From Alphaproteobacteria bacterium (lineage in GTDB: Bacteria > Pseudomonadota > Alphaproteobacteria > GCA-2731375), in assembly GCA_028281075.1 (NCBI GenBank), contig JANQKO010000342.1:1-12385 (forward strand): 12,385 bases of DNA. Reading direction: 5' to 3'. A program made the translations under genes and the position numbers. The notes under the pieces were generated by a model. The model worked only from the letters and a program-made list of their open reading frames with translations, was not told the DNA's origin and made no database searches. Shown here one piece after another: positions 1-6,906 of the stretch (position 1 is its first letter; the number at the start of each line of letters is the position of its first letter).

Positions 1-179
1 TGCAGCTAGGCGTAAAAGGCGCGGGGCGTACCATCAAGATCGATTCCTCCCTGACCGGCTTCGATGACGTCGTCGCCGACGTGGTCGCGGCGGCCCGACG
101 CCGGGGCCTGACCTTCGGCGAACCGACGCTGGAGAACCTGCGGTCGATGGGCCTGGCCGAGCCGGCGGAGACGCCCTGA
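1..179 (+). CDS. C-terminal end of an unrecognised protein (partial, 5' end outside window)
   Basis: An open frame enters from the left edge (first full codon at position 3) and gives 58 residues before a TGA at 177-179. The fragment contains an acidic/hydrophobic stretch (GFDDVVADVVAAARRRGL) and ends GLAEPAETP. I do not recognise the family from this tail, and no catalytic motif is visible. Its stop overlaps the start of the next gene as TGATG, which indicates translational coupling to the ABC importer operon. The protein may therefore be an enzyme or accessory protein acting with the importer, but that is only inference from position. The frame has the same GC-rich codon use as the ATPase gene that follows, which supports it as real coding sequence. 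Confidence 0.7.
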   Translation, partial: QLGVKGAGRTIKIDSSLTGFDDVVADVVAAARRRGLTFGEPTLENLRSMGLAEPAETP

Positions 180-2068
180 TGGCGAACGTCCTGCGGGTGC
201 GCGACCTCGCCGTCGAGTTCCGGGTGGCCGAGGGGCTGATCCGGGCCGTCGACGGCGTCTCGTTCACGGTGCCGCAGGGCAAGACGGTGGCGCTGGTCGG
301 CGAGTCCGGCTCGGGCAAGAGCGTGGTCAGCCAGACCATCATGCGGATCCTGCCGAAGGTCGCGAACATTGCCGGCGGCGAGGTGCTGTTCTTCGATCCC
401 GACAAGCCGGGCTCGTTCGTCGACATCACCCGCCTCGGCGCCCAGAGCCGCGACATGCGCATGATCCGCGGCGGCCGGATCTCGATCATCTTCCAGGAGC
501 CGATGACCTCGCTGTCGCCGCTGCACACCATCGGCGACCAGATCTCCGAGGCCCTGCACCTGCACCGCGACGTCGACAAGGCGACCGGCCTGGAGATGGT
601 CGCCGACATGCTGCACATGGTCGGTTTCCCGGACGCCAAACAGGCGGTCTACAAATATCCGTTCGAGCTGTCCGGCGGCCTGCGCCAGCGCGCCATGATC
701 GCCATGGCGCTGATCTGCCGGCCGGCGCTGCTGATCGCCGACGAGCCGACCACGGCGCTGGACGTGACGATCCAGGCCCAGATCCTGAAGCTGATGCACG
801 ACCTACAGAAAGAGCTGGGCATGGCCGTGCTGATGATCACCCACGACCTGGGCGTCGTCGCCAACGTCGCCGAGGAAGTGATCGTCATGTACCACGGCAA
901 GGTGATGGAGCGCGGCAGCGTCGCCGACATCTTCCGCAAGCCCGAGCATCCCTATCTGAAGGCGCTGCTGCAAGCCGTGCCGCGGTTCGGCATGAAGCCG
1001 GGCGAGCGGCTGACGCCGCTGCGCGAGATCAAGGCCGAGGCCGGCGGCCTGCTGCGGCAGAAGACGCCCTGGCCGGCCGACGCCGACAACTCGGGCCCGC
1101 TGCTGCGGGTCGAGCATCTGAGCAAGGCCTTCACCACCCGCAAGCGCAGCATGTTCGGCGGCCAGCCGGGTGGCCGGGTGCTGGCGGTCGACGACGTCAG
1201 CTTCCATATCGAGCGCGGCGAATGCCTGGGCCTGGTCGGCGAGAGCGGCTGCGGCAAGACCACCACGTCGAAGATGATCATGCGGGCGGTCTCGCCGGAC
1301 TCGGGCGGCCTGACGCTGAACGACAACGGCCGGATCGTCGACGTCCTGGGGCTGAAGAACGAGGAATTGTTCAAGTTCCGCCGCAAGGTCCAGTTCATCT
1401 TCCAGGACCCGTTTTCCGCCCTGAACCCGCGCATGACGGTGTTCGACATCGTCGCCGAGCCGCTGGTGATCCACAATATCGGCGACCAGGAGGAACGGTT
1501 CGAGCGGGTCAAGGAGCTGATGACGCTGGTCGGCCTGGACGTTCGCTTCCTGCGGCGCTATCCGCACAGCTTCTCCGGCGGCCAGCGCCAGCGCATCGGC
1601 ATCGCCCGGGCGCTCGCCCTGCAACCGGACCTGCTGATCTGCGACGAGCCGGTCTCGGCGCTGGACGTCAGCGTGCAGGCCCAGGTGCTGAACCTCTTGA
1701 AGGACCTGCAGGAAGAGCTGGGCCTGACCTACCTCTTCATCTCGCACAACCTGGCCGTCGTCGACTATATCGCCGACCGCATCGCCGTGATGTGCGCCGG
1801 CCGGCTGGTCGAGATGGCGCCGCGCGAGGAGCTGTTCCAGAACCCGGCGCACCCCTACACCAAGGCGCTGCTGGCCGCCGTGCCCAAGGCCGACCCCGGC
1901 GCCCGGCTGGACCTGACGCTGTTGATGGAGGGCAAGGCGTCCGATCCCACGGCCTGGCCGGCGCCGTTCACGCTGGACGGCAAGACGCCGGTCGACCTGA
2001 TCGACATCGGCCGCGGCCACTTCGTCCGCGCCGCCGTCGATCTGAAAGAGCAAAAGGTGGCGGAATAA
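179..2068 (+). CDS. Fused two-domain ATPase of an oligopeptide/dipeptide-family ABC importer
   Basis: This 629-residue protein joins two nucleotide-binding domains of the Dpp/Opp type and would drive import from the cytoplasmic face of the inner membrane. Domain 1 has Walker A GESGSGKS (41-48), Q-loop Q106, signature LSGGL (164-168), Walker B LLIADE (184-189) and H-loop His222. Domain 2 has Walker A GESGCGKT (354-361), Q409, signature FSGGQ (465-469), Walker B LLICDE (485-490) and His523. Each domain ends in the family's C-terminal motif (HPYLKALLQAVPR near 257-269; HPYTKALLAAVPK near 558-570). Leu in place of Gln in the first signature is common in the first ATPase of this family, so both sites look intact. 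The length resembles fused proteins such as GsiA (about 620 residues). The ATG at 179 overlaps the upstream stop and has GGAG at 167-170, eight bases away. A tail of about 60 residues follows domain 2. The substrate cannot be read from the ATPase. Confidence 0.95.
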   Translation: MANVLRVRDLAVEFRVAEGLIRAVDGVSFTVPQGKTVALVGESGSGKSVVSQTIMRILPKVANIAGGEVLFFDPDKPGSFVDITRLGAQSRDMRMIRGGRISIIFQEPMTSLSPLHTIGDQISEALHLHRDVDKATGLEMVADMLHMVGFPDAKQAVYKYPFELSGGLRQRAMIAMALICRPALLIADEPTTALDVTIQAQILKLMHDLQKELGMAVLMITHDLGVVANVAEEVIVMYHGKVMERGSVADIFRKPEHPYLKALLQAVPRFGMKPGERLTPLREIKAEAGGLLRQKTPWPADADNSGPLLRVEHLSKAFTTRKRSMFGGQPGGRVLAVDDVSFHIERGECLGLVGESGCGKTTTSKMIMRAVSPDSGGLTLNDNGRIVDVLGLKNEELFKFRRKVQFIFQDPFSALNPRMTVFDIVAEPLVIHNIGDQEERFERVKELMTLVGLDVRFLRRYPHSFSGGQRQRIGIARALALQPDLLICDEPVSALDVSVQAQVLNLLKDLQEELGLTYLFISHNLAVVDYIADRIAVMCAGRLVEMAPREELFQNPAHPYTKALLAAVPKADPGARLDLTLLMEGKASDPTAWPAPFTLDGKTPVDLIDIGRGHFVRAAVDLKEQKVAE

Positions 2069-2089
2069 AAACCGACAAGATGAGACATC

Positions 2090-3988
2090 ATGAGGCTTCA
2101 CAGACTTTTTGGCGCGGCGGTCCTGGCCGGGCTGATCACGGCGCCGGCGGCGGCCCTCCAACTGCAGGAGGTGCCGATGTTCAAGGCGGACGTCACCGCC
2201 GGCAAGCTGCCGCCCGTTCAGGAACGCTTGCCCGCGTCGCCTTCCGTCGTCGGCTTCGACGGTGAGGCGAAACGGATCGGCCGCCACGGCGGCGAGCTGC
2301 GCACGCTGATCTCGCGCGCCAAGGACATCCGCCTGCTGGTGGTCTACGGCTATGCGCGCCTGGTCGCCTACAACGAGTCGTTCGAAATCGTGCCCGACAT
2401 CCTCGACTCCTTCGAGGTCGAGGACGGCCGGGTCTTCACGCTGCGGCTGCGCCCCGGCCACCGCTGGTCGGACGGCACGCCGTTCACGTCGGAAGACTTC
2501 CGCTACTGGTGGGAGGACGTGGCCAACAACGAGCGGCTGTCGCCGTCCGGACCGCCGCGGGCGATGTGGGTCGACGACGAAAAGGCGGTCTTCGAGGTGT
2601 TGGACGCGCACACCGTCCGCTTTAGCTGGACGAAGCCGAATCCGTTCTTCCTGCCGCGGCTGGCCGGCGCCTCGCCGCTCTACATCTTCCGGCCGGCGCA
2701 TTACCTGAAGCCGTATCACGAGAGATACAGCGATGCCGGCGAGCTGAAGAAGCGCCTGCGGGCGGCGCGGACCCGGAACTGGGCGGCGCTGCACAACCGG
2801 CTGGACAACATGTACCGCTTCGACAATCCGGACCTGCCGACGCTGCAGCCCTGGGTCAACACGTCGAAGCCGCCGGCCACCCGTTTCGTCGCCAGCCGCA
2901 ACCCCTATTATCATCGCGTCGACGCGGAGGGCCGGCAACTGCCCTATATCGACCGGGTCGTGCTGAGCGTCGCCGACGGCAAGCTGATCCCGGCCAAGGC
3001 CGGCACCGGCGAGGCCGACCTGCAGGCCCGCAACCTCGCCTTCAACAACTACACGTTCCTGCGCGAGAACGAGGACGCCAACCGGTTCAAGACCCGGCTC
3101 TGGCGCATCGCCAAGGGCGCGCATGTCGCGCTGTTTCCGAACCTGAACGCCAGCGATCCGGTCTGGCGCGACCTGATGCGCGACGTCCGGTTCCGCCGCG
3201 CGCTGAGCCTGGGCATCGACCGCTCGATCGTCAACGAGTCGCTCTATTTCGGCATCGCGCTGGAGGCCAACAACACCGTGCTGCCCGACAGCCCGCTGTT
3301 CCGCGAGGAATACCAGAGCATGTGGGCCGAGTACGATCCGGACCAGGCCGAGGACCTGCTGGACGAGCTGGGCCTGGACGAGTTCAACGACGAGGACGTG
3401 CGGCTGCTGCCCGACGGCCGGCCGCTGGAGATCATCGTCGAGACCGCCGGCGAGGATACCGAGCAGACCGACGTGCTGGAGCTGATCCGCGAGACCTGGG
3501 CCGAGATCGGCATCAAGCTGTTCATCAAGCCGTCGCAGCGCGAGGTGTTCCGCAACCGGGTGTTCGCGGGCGAGACCCTGATCGCGGTCTGGAGCGGCTT
3601 CGAGAACGGCGTGCCGGCGGCCGACACCAGCCCGGCCGAGCTGGCGCCGACGACGCAGCAGAGCCTGCAATGGCCGAAATGGGGCCAGTATTTCGAAACC
3701 AAGGGCGCCGCCGGCGAAGCGCCCGACATGCCGCACGCGGTCGAGCTGTTCGAGCTGAACGAGGCCTGGCTAACGGCGACGGACCGGGCCAGGCGCGAGG
3801 AAATCTGGCATAAGATGTTGTCGATTCATGCCGACCAGGTCTTTACCATCGGCGTGATCTCGGGCGTGCAGCAGCCGGTCATCGTCCGCAACGACCTGCG
3901 CAACGTGCCGGCGGAAGGGATCTACAACTGGGATCCGGGTGCGCATTTCGGGATCTACCGGCCGGACACCTTCTGGTTCGACCGGTGA
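2090..3988 (+). CDS. Periplasmic substrate-binding protein, family 5 (oligopeptide/oligosaccharide type), ABC importer
   Basis: The 632-residue product begins with a Sec signal peptide: RLHR n-region, hydrophobic core about 7-18, and probable cleavage after APAAA (residue 22). No lipobox cysteine is seen, so the mature protein should be soluble in the periplasm. The family hallmark is visible at about 117-140: the RLRPGHRWSDGTPFTSEDF segment that family 5 binding proteins share. It would capture the solute and pass it to the two downstream permeases. At 632 residues it is longer than the usual 500-550 of DppA/OppA. Extended members of this family include proteins that bind oligosaccharides rather than peptides, so the ligand is open. 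The gene starts 21 bases after the ATPase stop. The ATG at 2090 has only a weak ribosome site (GAG), while the ATG at 2080 is in another frame. Confidence 0.93.
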   Translation: MRLHRLFGAAVLAGLITAPAAALQLQEVPMFKADVTAGKLPPVQERLPASPSVVGFDGEAKRIGRHGGELRTLISRAKDIRLLVVYGYARLVAYNESFEIVPDILDSFEVEDGRVFTLRLRPGHRWSDGTPFTSEDFRYWWEDVANNERLSPSGPPRAMWVDDEKAVFEVLDAHTVRFSWTKPNPFFLPRLAGASPLYIFRPAHYLKPYHERYSDAGELKKRLRAARTRNWAALHNRLDNMYRFDNPDLPTLQPWVNTSKPPATRFVASRNPYYHRVDAEGRQLPYIDRVVLSVADGKLIPAKAGTGEADLQARNLAFNNYTFLRENEDANRFKTRLWRIAKGAHVALFPNLNASDPVWRDLMRDVRFRRALSLGIDRSIVNESLYFGIALEANNTVLPDSPLFREEYQSMWAEYDPDQAEDLLDELGLDEFNDEDVRLLPDGRPLEIIVETAGEDTEQTDVLELIRETWAEIGIKLFIKPSQREVFRNRVFAGETLIAVWSGFENGVPAADTSPAELAPTTQQSLQWPKWGQYFETKGAAGEAPDMPHAVELFELNEAWLTATDRARREEIWHKMLSIHADQVFTIGVISGVQQPVIVRNDLRNVPAEGIYNWDPGAHFGIYRPDTFWFDR

Positions 3989-3995
3989 GGGCGCA

Positions 3996-4008
3996 CCGTC
4001 GCTGACGG
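3996..4008 (+). other. Small stem-loop between binding-protein and first permease genes
   Basis: The sequence CCGTC-GCT-GACGG forms a perfect 5-bp GC-rich stem with a 3-base loop, seven bases after the binding-protein stop and 22 bases before the permease ATG. No T-run follows, so it does not look like a terminator. In other importer operons, a hairpin at this position can protect the upstream mRNA and raise binding-protein levels over permease levels. That role here is inference, and so short a stem can arise by chance in GC-rich DNA. Confidence 0.3.
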
Positions 4009-4030
4009 CCGACCGCGGAGCCGAGGCTAG

Positions 4031-5056
4031 ATGTTCACCTATTTCGTTCAACGCGTGCTGATCATGATCCCGACGCTGCTGGTGATCAGCGTCATCACCT
4101 TCATCATCATCCAGCTTCCGCCGGGCGACTATCTGACCAACTTGATCGAGGAGCTGAAGTCGCAGGGCGACACCGCCGCCCTGGAGAAGATCGAGTTCCT
4201 GCGCAAGGAATACGGCCTCGACCGGCCGATGCTGGAGCAATACGCGATCTGGCTCGGCATCTGGCCCGGCACCAATGGCTTCAGCGGCATCCTGCAAGGC
4301 GATCTCGGCTGGTCGTTCGAGTATCAGCGGCCGGTCGACGAGGTCGTCGGCGACCGGCTGATGCTGTCGATCCTGCTGAACTTCGCCGTGATCCTGTTCG
4401 TCTACATGGTCTCGTTCCCGATCGGCGTCTATACCGCCGTGCGGCAATACTCGCTCGGCGACCACGTGATGACCTTCGTCGGCTATATCGGCCTGGCGAC
4501 GCCGAACTTCCTGCTGGCGCTGATCATGCTCTATCTGGCGAACGTCTGGTTCGGCCTGCAGATCGGCGGCCTGATGGACGACCAGTATATCGGCCAGCCC
4601 TGGTCCTGGGACAAAGGGGTGTCGGTGCTGCAGCACCTGATCATCCCGGTGATCGTGATCGGCACCTCGGGCACGGCCGGCATGATCCGCCGGCTGCGGG
4701 CGAACCTGCTGGACGAGCTGCAGAAGCAGTACGTCACCACGGCCCGCGCCAAGGGCCTGAAGAACACCAAGCTGCTGATCAAGTATCCGCTGCGCATGTC
4801 GCTCAATCCGTTCATCGCCGACATCGGCAACCTGCTGCCGCAGATGATCTCGGGCTCGGCCATCGTCGCCGTGGTGATGTCGCTGCCGACGTCGGGCCCG
4901 ATGCTGGTCAGCGCGCTGCAGAGCCAGGACCAGTATCTCGCCGGCTCGTTCCTCTTGTTCCTGGCCTTCCTGACCGTGGTCGGCATGTTCATCTCGGACG
5001 TGGCGCTGGCGGCGCTCGATCCGCGCATCCGGCTCGGCGCGGAGGCCAGCCGATGA
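4031..5056 (+). CDS. ABC importer permease, DppB/OppB type
   Basis: This 341-residue inner-membrane protein shows the layout of the first permease of oligopeptide-type importers. It opens with an N-terminal helix (about 9-29) and the characteristic PPGDY segment (30-34), then a periplasmic stretch of about 80 residues. Five more helices follow, at about 110-136, 148-170, 200-220, 263-285 and 303-328. The cytoplasmic coupling (EAA-like) loop is at about 234-260, with core TTARAKGLKNTKLL, and would dock on the fused ATPase. It ends with LAALDPRIR, a typical family terminus. The start is 42 bases after the binding-protein stop. GGAG (4017-4020) and GAGG (4023-4026) precede the ATG. Its last four bases overlap the start of the second permease. 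The substrate is unknown. Confidence 0.94.
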   Translation: MFTYFVQRVLIMIPTLLVISVITFIIIQLPPGDYLTNLIEELKSQGDTAALEKIEFLRKEYGLDRPMLEQYAIWLGIWPGTNGFSGILQGDLGWSFEYQRPVDEVVGDRLMLSILLNFAVILFVYMVSFPIGVYTAVRQYSLGDHVMTFVGYIGLATPNFLLALIMLYLANVWFGLQIGGLMDDQYIGQPWSWDKGVSVLQHLIIPVIVIGTSGTAGMIRRLRANLLDELQKQYVTTARAKGLKNTKLLIKYPLRMSLNPFIADIGNLLPQMISGSAIVAVVMSLPTSGPMLVSALQSQDQYLAGSFLLFLAFLTVVGMFISDVALAALDPRIRLGAEASR

Positions 5057-6240
5057 GCACACGCAGCGAGGGCGGCGAGCACTGGGTCTCGGACGCGCCG
5101 TTCGACCCCTATTCGGTCGAGGAGCTGACGCCGGAGCAGGAACGCTTCTACATGGCCTCGCAGTGGCAGCTCATGTGGTGGAAGCTGAAGCGCCACCCGC
5201 TGGCCGTCGGCTCCGGCATTTTCCTCGCCGTGATCTATCTGTCGATCCTGATCTCGGAGGTGATCGCGCCCTACAGCCTGCACAAGCGCAACGCCAAGTT
5301 CATCTACGCCCCGCCGCAGAGCATCAACCTGTTCCACGAGGGCCGCTTCGTCGGTCCCTTCGTCTACGGCTATACCGTGACCAAGGACCTGAAGCGGATG
5401 AAGCGGATCTACACCGTGGACGAGACCAAGGTGCACCCGATCCGGTTCTTCTGCCTGGGCGAGCGCTACAAGTTCTGGGGTGAGTGGCGCGGCCGCTTCC
5501 ACCTGTTCTGCCCATCCGACATCGAGGTCGACGGCAAGACGGTGAAGGGCACGGTGTTCCTGATGGGCACCGACCGGCTGGGCCGCGACATCTTCTCGCG
5601 CATCGTCTACGGCGCGCGGATCTCGCTGACCGTCGGCCTGATCGGCATCGCCATCAGCTTCGTCGTCGGCCTGACGCTGGGCGGGCTTGCCGGCTATTAC
5701 GGCGGCTGGATCGACAACGTGGTCCAGCGCATGATCGAGATGATCCGCAGCTTCCCGGAACTGCCGCTGTGGATGGCGCTATCGGCGGCCCTGCCGGTGA
5801 CTTGGAGTCCGATCGGCGTGTTCTTCGGCATTACCGTGATCCTGGGCCTGCTGGACTGGCCGGGGCTGGCGCGCGCCGTGCGCTCGAAGCTGCTGGCGTT
5901 GCGCGAGGAGGATTTCGCCAGCGCCGCCGTGCTGATGGGCGCCTCGCCCCGCCGGGTGATCGCGCGGCACCTGCTGCCCAATTTCATGAGCCACATCATC
6001 GCCAGTCTGTCGCTGTCGGTTCCGTCGATGATCCTGGCCGAGACGGCGCTGTCGTTCCTGGGCCTGGGCCTGCGCCCGCCGGTGACGAGCTGGGGCGTGC
6101 TGCTGAACGAGGCGCAGAACATCAACGCGGTGGCGATCTATCCCTGGCTGATCTTCCCGATGCTGCCGGTGATCCTGGTCGTGCTGGCCTTCAACTTCCT
6201 GGGCGACGGCCTGCGCGACGCCGCCGATCCCTACAAATAA
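5053..6240 (+). CDS. ABC importer permease, DppC/OppC type, with a large periplasmic insertion
   Basis: This 395-residue permease is the likely partner of the preceding one. After a cytoplasmic N-terminus of about 50 residues comes helix 1 (about 51-72). A periplasmic segment of roughly 100 residues (73-170) follows before the family motif GTDRLGRDIFSRIVYGAR (172-189). Helices then follow at about 190-214, 235-268 (two), 312-336 and 363-382. The EAA coupling loop is at 287-310 (core AAVLMGASPRRVIARHLLPN), and the C-terminus NFLGDGLRDAADPYK is typical of OppC/DppC. Ordinary DppC-type proteins are about 300 residues, so the insertion explains the extra length. The insertion holds two cysteines (134 and 153) that could pair in the periplasm. 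The ATG overlaps the previous stop as ATGA, with GGAGG at 5041-5045, seven bases away. Confidence 0.94.
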   Translation: MSTRSEGGEHWVSDAPFDPYSVEELTPEQERFYMASQWQLMWWKLKRHPLAVGSGIFLAVIYLSILISEVIAPYSLHKRNAKFIYAPPQSINLFHEGRFVGPFVYGYTVTKDLKRMKRIYTVDETKVHPIRFFCLGERYKFWGEWRGRFHLFCPSDIEVDGKTVKGTVFLMGTDRLGRDIFSRIVYGARISLTVGLIGIAISFVVGLTLGGLAGYYGGWIDNVVQRMIEMIRSFPELPLWMALSAALPVTWSPIGVFFGITVILGLLDWPGLARAVRSKLLALREEDFASAAVLMGASPRRVIARHLLPNFMSHIIASLSLSVPSMILAETALSFLGLGLRPPVTSWGVLLNEAQNINAVAIYPWLIFPMLPVILVVLAFNFLGDGLRDAADPYK

Positions 6241-6366
6241 GCGCCGGCGGCGGAAGCCAAGAGAGTTTCATGCCGAATACGAGAAGAAATTGTCCTTGCG
6301 CCAGCGCCGGACCGTGAGCTTGCGCGGCCGCCGGTTATAGCGTTGCATGCCGGGAGGGTCGTTCCT

Positions 6367-6393
6367 GGCTTATGGGGACAGTCCCCGTAAGCT
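6367..6393. repeat. 27-base near-palindrome with GGGGACAGTCCCC core
   Basis: The core GGGGACAGTCCCC (6374-6386) is symmetric about A6380. The symmetry extends outward through CTTAT/GTAAG to 6367 and 6393, with only G-T wobbles as imperfections. It could fold into a strong hairpin. A related core with the opposite centre base (AGGGACTGTCCCT) lies at 6457-6469, and the two read as inverted copies of one sequence. Similar GGGACAGTCCC motifs occur as dispersed sequences in many proteobacteria, sometimes near REP-associated transposases; the link here is inference. Confidence 0.6.
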
Positions 6394-6427
6394 CGACATG
6401 GTGCCGGCGGTGATACCGGATTTTGAA

Positions 6428-6450
6428 CCACAAAGACGCGAAGACACAAA
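6428..6450. repeat. Purine-rich AAGAC short tandem repeat
   Basis: The segment consists of CACAAAGAC-GCGAAGACACAAA, with imperfect tandem repeats of an AAGACRC-like unit. Strings of the form CACAAAGRCACGAAG are common dispersed low-complexity sequences in bacterial intergenic DNA. No function is assigned. It sits between the two GGGAC(A/T)GTCCC palindromes. Confidence 0.45.
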
Positions 6451-6456
6451 TCTATC

Positions 6457-6469
6457 AGGGACTGTCCCT
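6457..6469. repeat. Second GGGAC-type near-palindrome (inverted relative to the first)
   Basis: AGGGACTGTCCCT is symmetric about T6463. Read on the opposite strand it matches the core of the 6367-6393 element, and the similarity continues into TA-TAA on one flank. The pair therefore brackets about 63 bases as an inverted repeat, compatible with a remnant of a small mobile or REP-type element. Confidence 0.5.
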
Positions 6470-6500
6470 ATTAATCTCCCGCGCGAAGAAATCCACCCTC

Positions 6501-6530
6501 GTCATGCCGGCGGAGGCCGGCATCCATGGG
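6501..6530 (+). repeat. REP-like palindromic unit, copy 1
   Basis: The unit holds a perfect 8-bp stem, ATGCCGGC-GGAG-GCCGGCAT (6504-6523), flanked by GTC on the left and CCATGGG on the right. It is the inverted partner of the unit at 6680-6709, with 29 of 30 bases matching. Its translation, VMPAEAGIH, is the familiar spurious peptide produced by alphaproteobacterial REP-like repeats. Confidence 0.75.
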
Positions 6531-6679
6531 CTTCGCCGGCAAGCGCCGCGCCTGCGGTCGGGTGCCTATGGATGGCCGCCCCGGCCTGCGCCCGGGCAGG
6601 CTCCGCCGGTTTGGCTTTGGCGGGAGACCGTTGGCGGTGCCGGGAAGCCGAAGACGTTGTCGTTCGGCGGGCGGCCAGT

Positions 6680-6709
6680 CCCATGGATGCCGGCCGCCGC
6701 CGGCATGAC
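6680..6709 (-). repeat. REP-like palindromic unit, copy 2 (inverted)
   Basis: This is the reverse complement of the 6501-6530 unit except for one loop base. Its stem is ATGCCGGC-CGCC-GCCGGCAT (6687-6706). A one-base difference over 30 implies recent duplication or selection for symmetry. Confidence 0.75.
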
Positions 6710-6750
6710 AATTGGGGGCGGGTCTTCGGCGCTTTCTTCACCGCCGCGGG

Positions 6751-6762
6751 GGCCGGCATGAC
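6751..6762 (-). repeat. Third, half REP-like unit
   Basis: GGCCGGCATGAC matches the right half of copy 2 (GCCGGCATGAC) in the same orientation. The left half of the palindrome is absent or decayed. It suggests that a further REP unit once followed the composite. Confidence 0.4.
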
Positions 6763-6906
6763 CATGGTCCGGGGACAATGACAAACCGCCCGGACTTTTG
6801 CTCCGGTTACCTGACGTCCTCTCCCAAAACAACGTGTCTTTCGTTGTCGATCTGATAGAGGGATGGAATGCCGTTCGGCGGTGGATCCGGCGATCGAGTC
6901 GCGGCA

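Larger units (their letters stand above)
6501..6709. repeat. REPIN-like composite: two inverted REP units around a 149-base spacer
   Basis: Two 30-base REP-like units in opposite orientation (6501-6530 and 6680-6709) enclose a GC-rich spacer at 6531-6679. The spacer holds its own small hairpin, GCCTGC-GCCCGG-GCAGGC (6584-6601). This arrangement is that of REPIN/BIME elements, non-autonomous sequences thought to be moved by REP-associated tyrosine transposases acting in trans. No transposase is encoded in this window. Confidence 0.65.
6241..6906. other. Intergenic region with clustered dispersed repeats, no convincing gene
   Basis: This 666-base stretch separates the ABC operon (+ strand) from the convergent gene pair (- strand). 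Short frames across it are low-complexity translations of repeat DNA and change reading frame freely. Positions 6241-6366 and 6763-6906 show nothing I can name; the middle carries the repeats listed separately. No hairpin followed by a T-run was found for either operon end, so transcription may end by another route. Confidence 0.7.

Noticed and set aside
803..3736. A 977-codon open frame on the - strand, antisense to the ATPase and binding-protein genes
   Set aside because: It spans two well-supported genes on the other strand. Its product is a low-complexity mix rich in Arg, Ala, Gln, Asp, Leu and Val with no recognisable domain. Long antisense frames are expected in GC-rich genes because stop codons are rare in the complementary frame.
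3770..5062. A 430-codon - strand frame antisense to the first permease
   Set aside because: The opposite strand encodes a clear permease with transmembrane helices and family motifs. The antisense product is charged, repetitive and has no plausible fold.
6501..6781. Short open frames on both strands giving VMPAEAGIH...WMPAAAGMT-like peptides
   Set aside because: These peptides are translations of REP-like palindromes, a well-known source of spurious gene calls in GC-rich proteobacteria.
6783..6808. Possible terminator hairpin (CCGGA...TCCGG) downstream of the hypothetical membrane protein gene
   Set aside because: The stem is only five base pairs with a 7-base loop, and no T-run follows on the - strand. 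It does not meet the pattern of an intrinsic terminator.
6241..6906. CRISPR array or integrase attachment site in the repeat-rich gap
   Set aside because: The repeats are palindromic, inverted and differently spaced rather than regular direct repeats with unique spacers. There is no cas, integrase or tRNA gene nearby.
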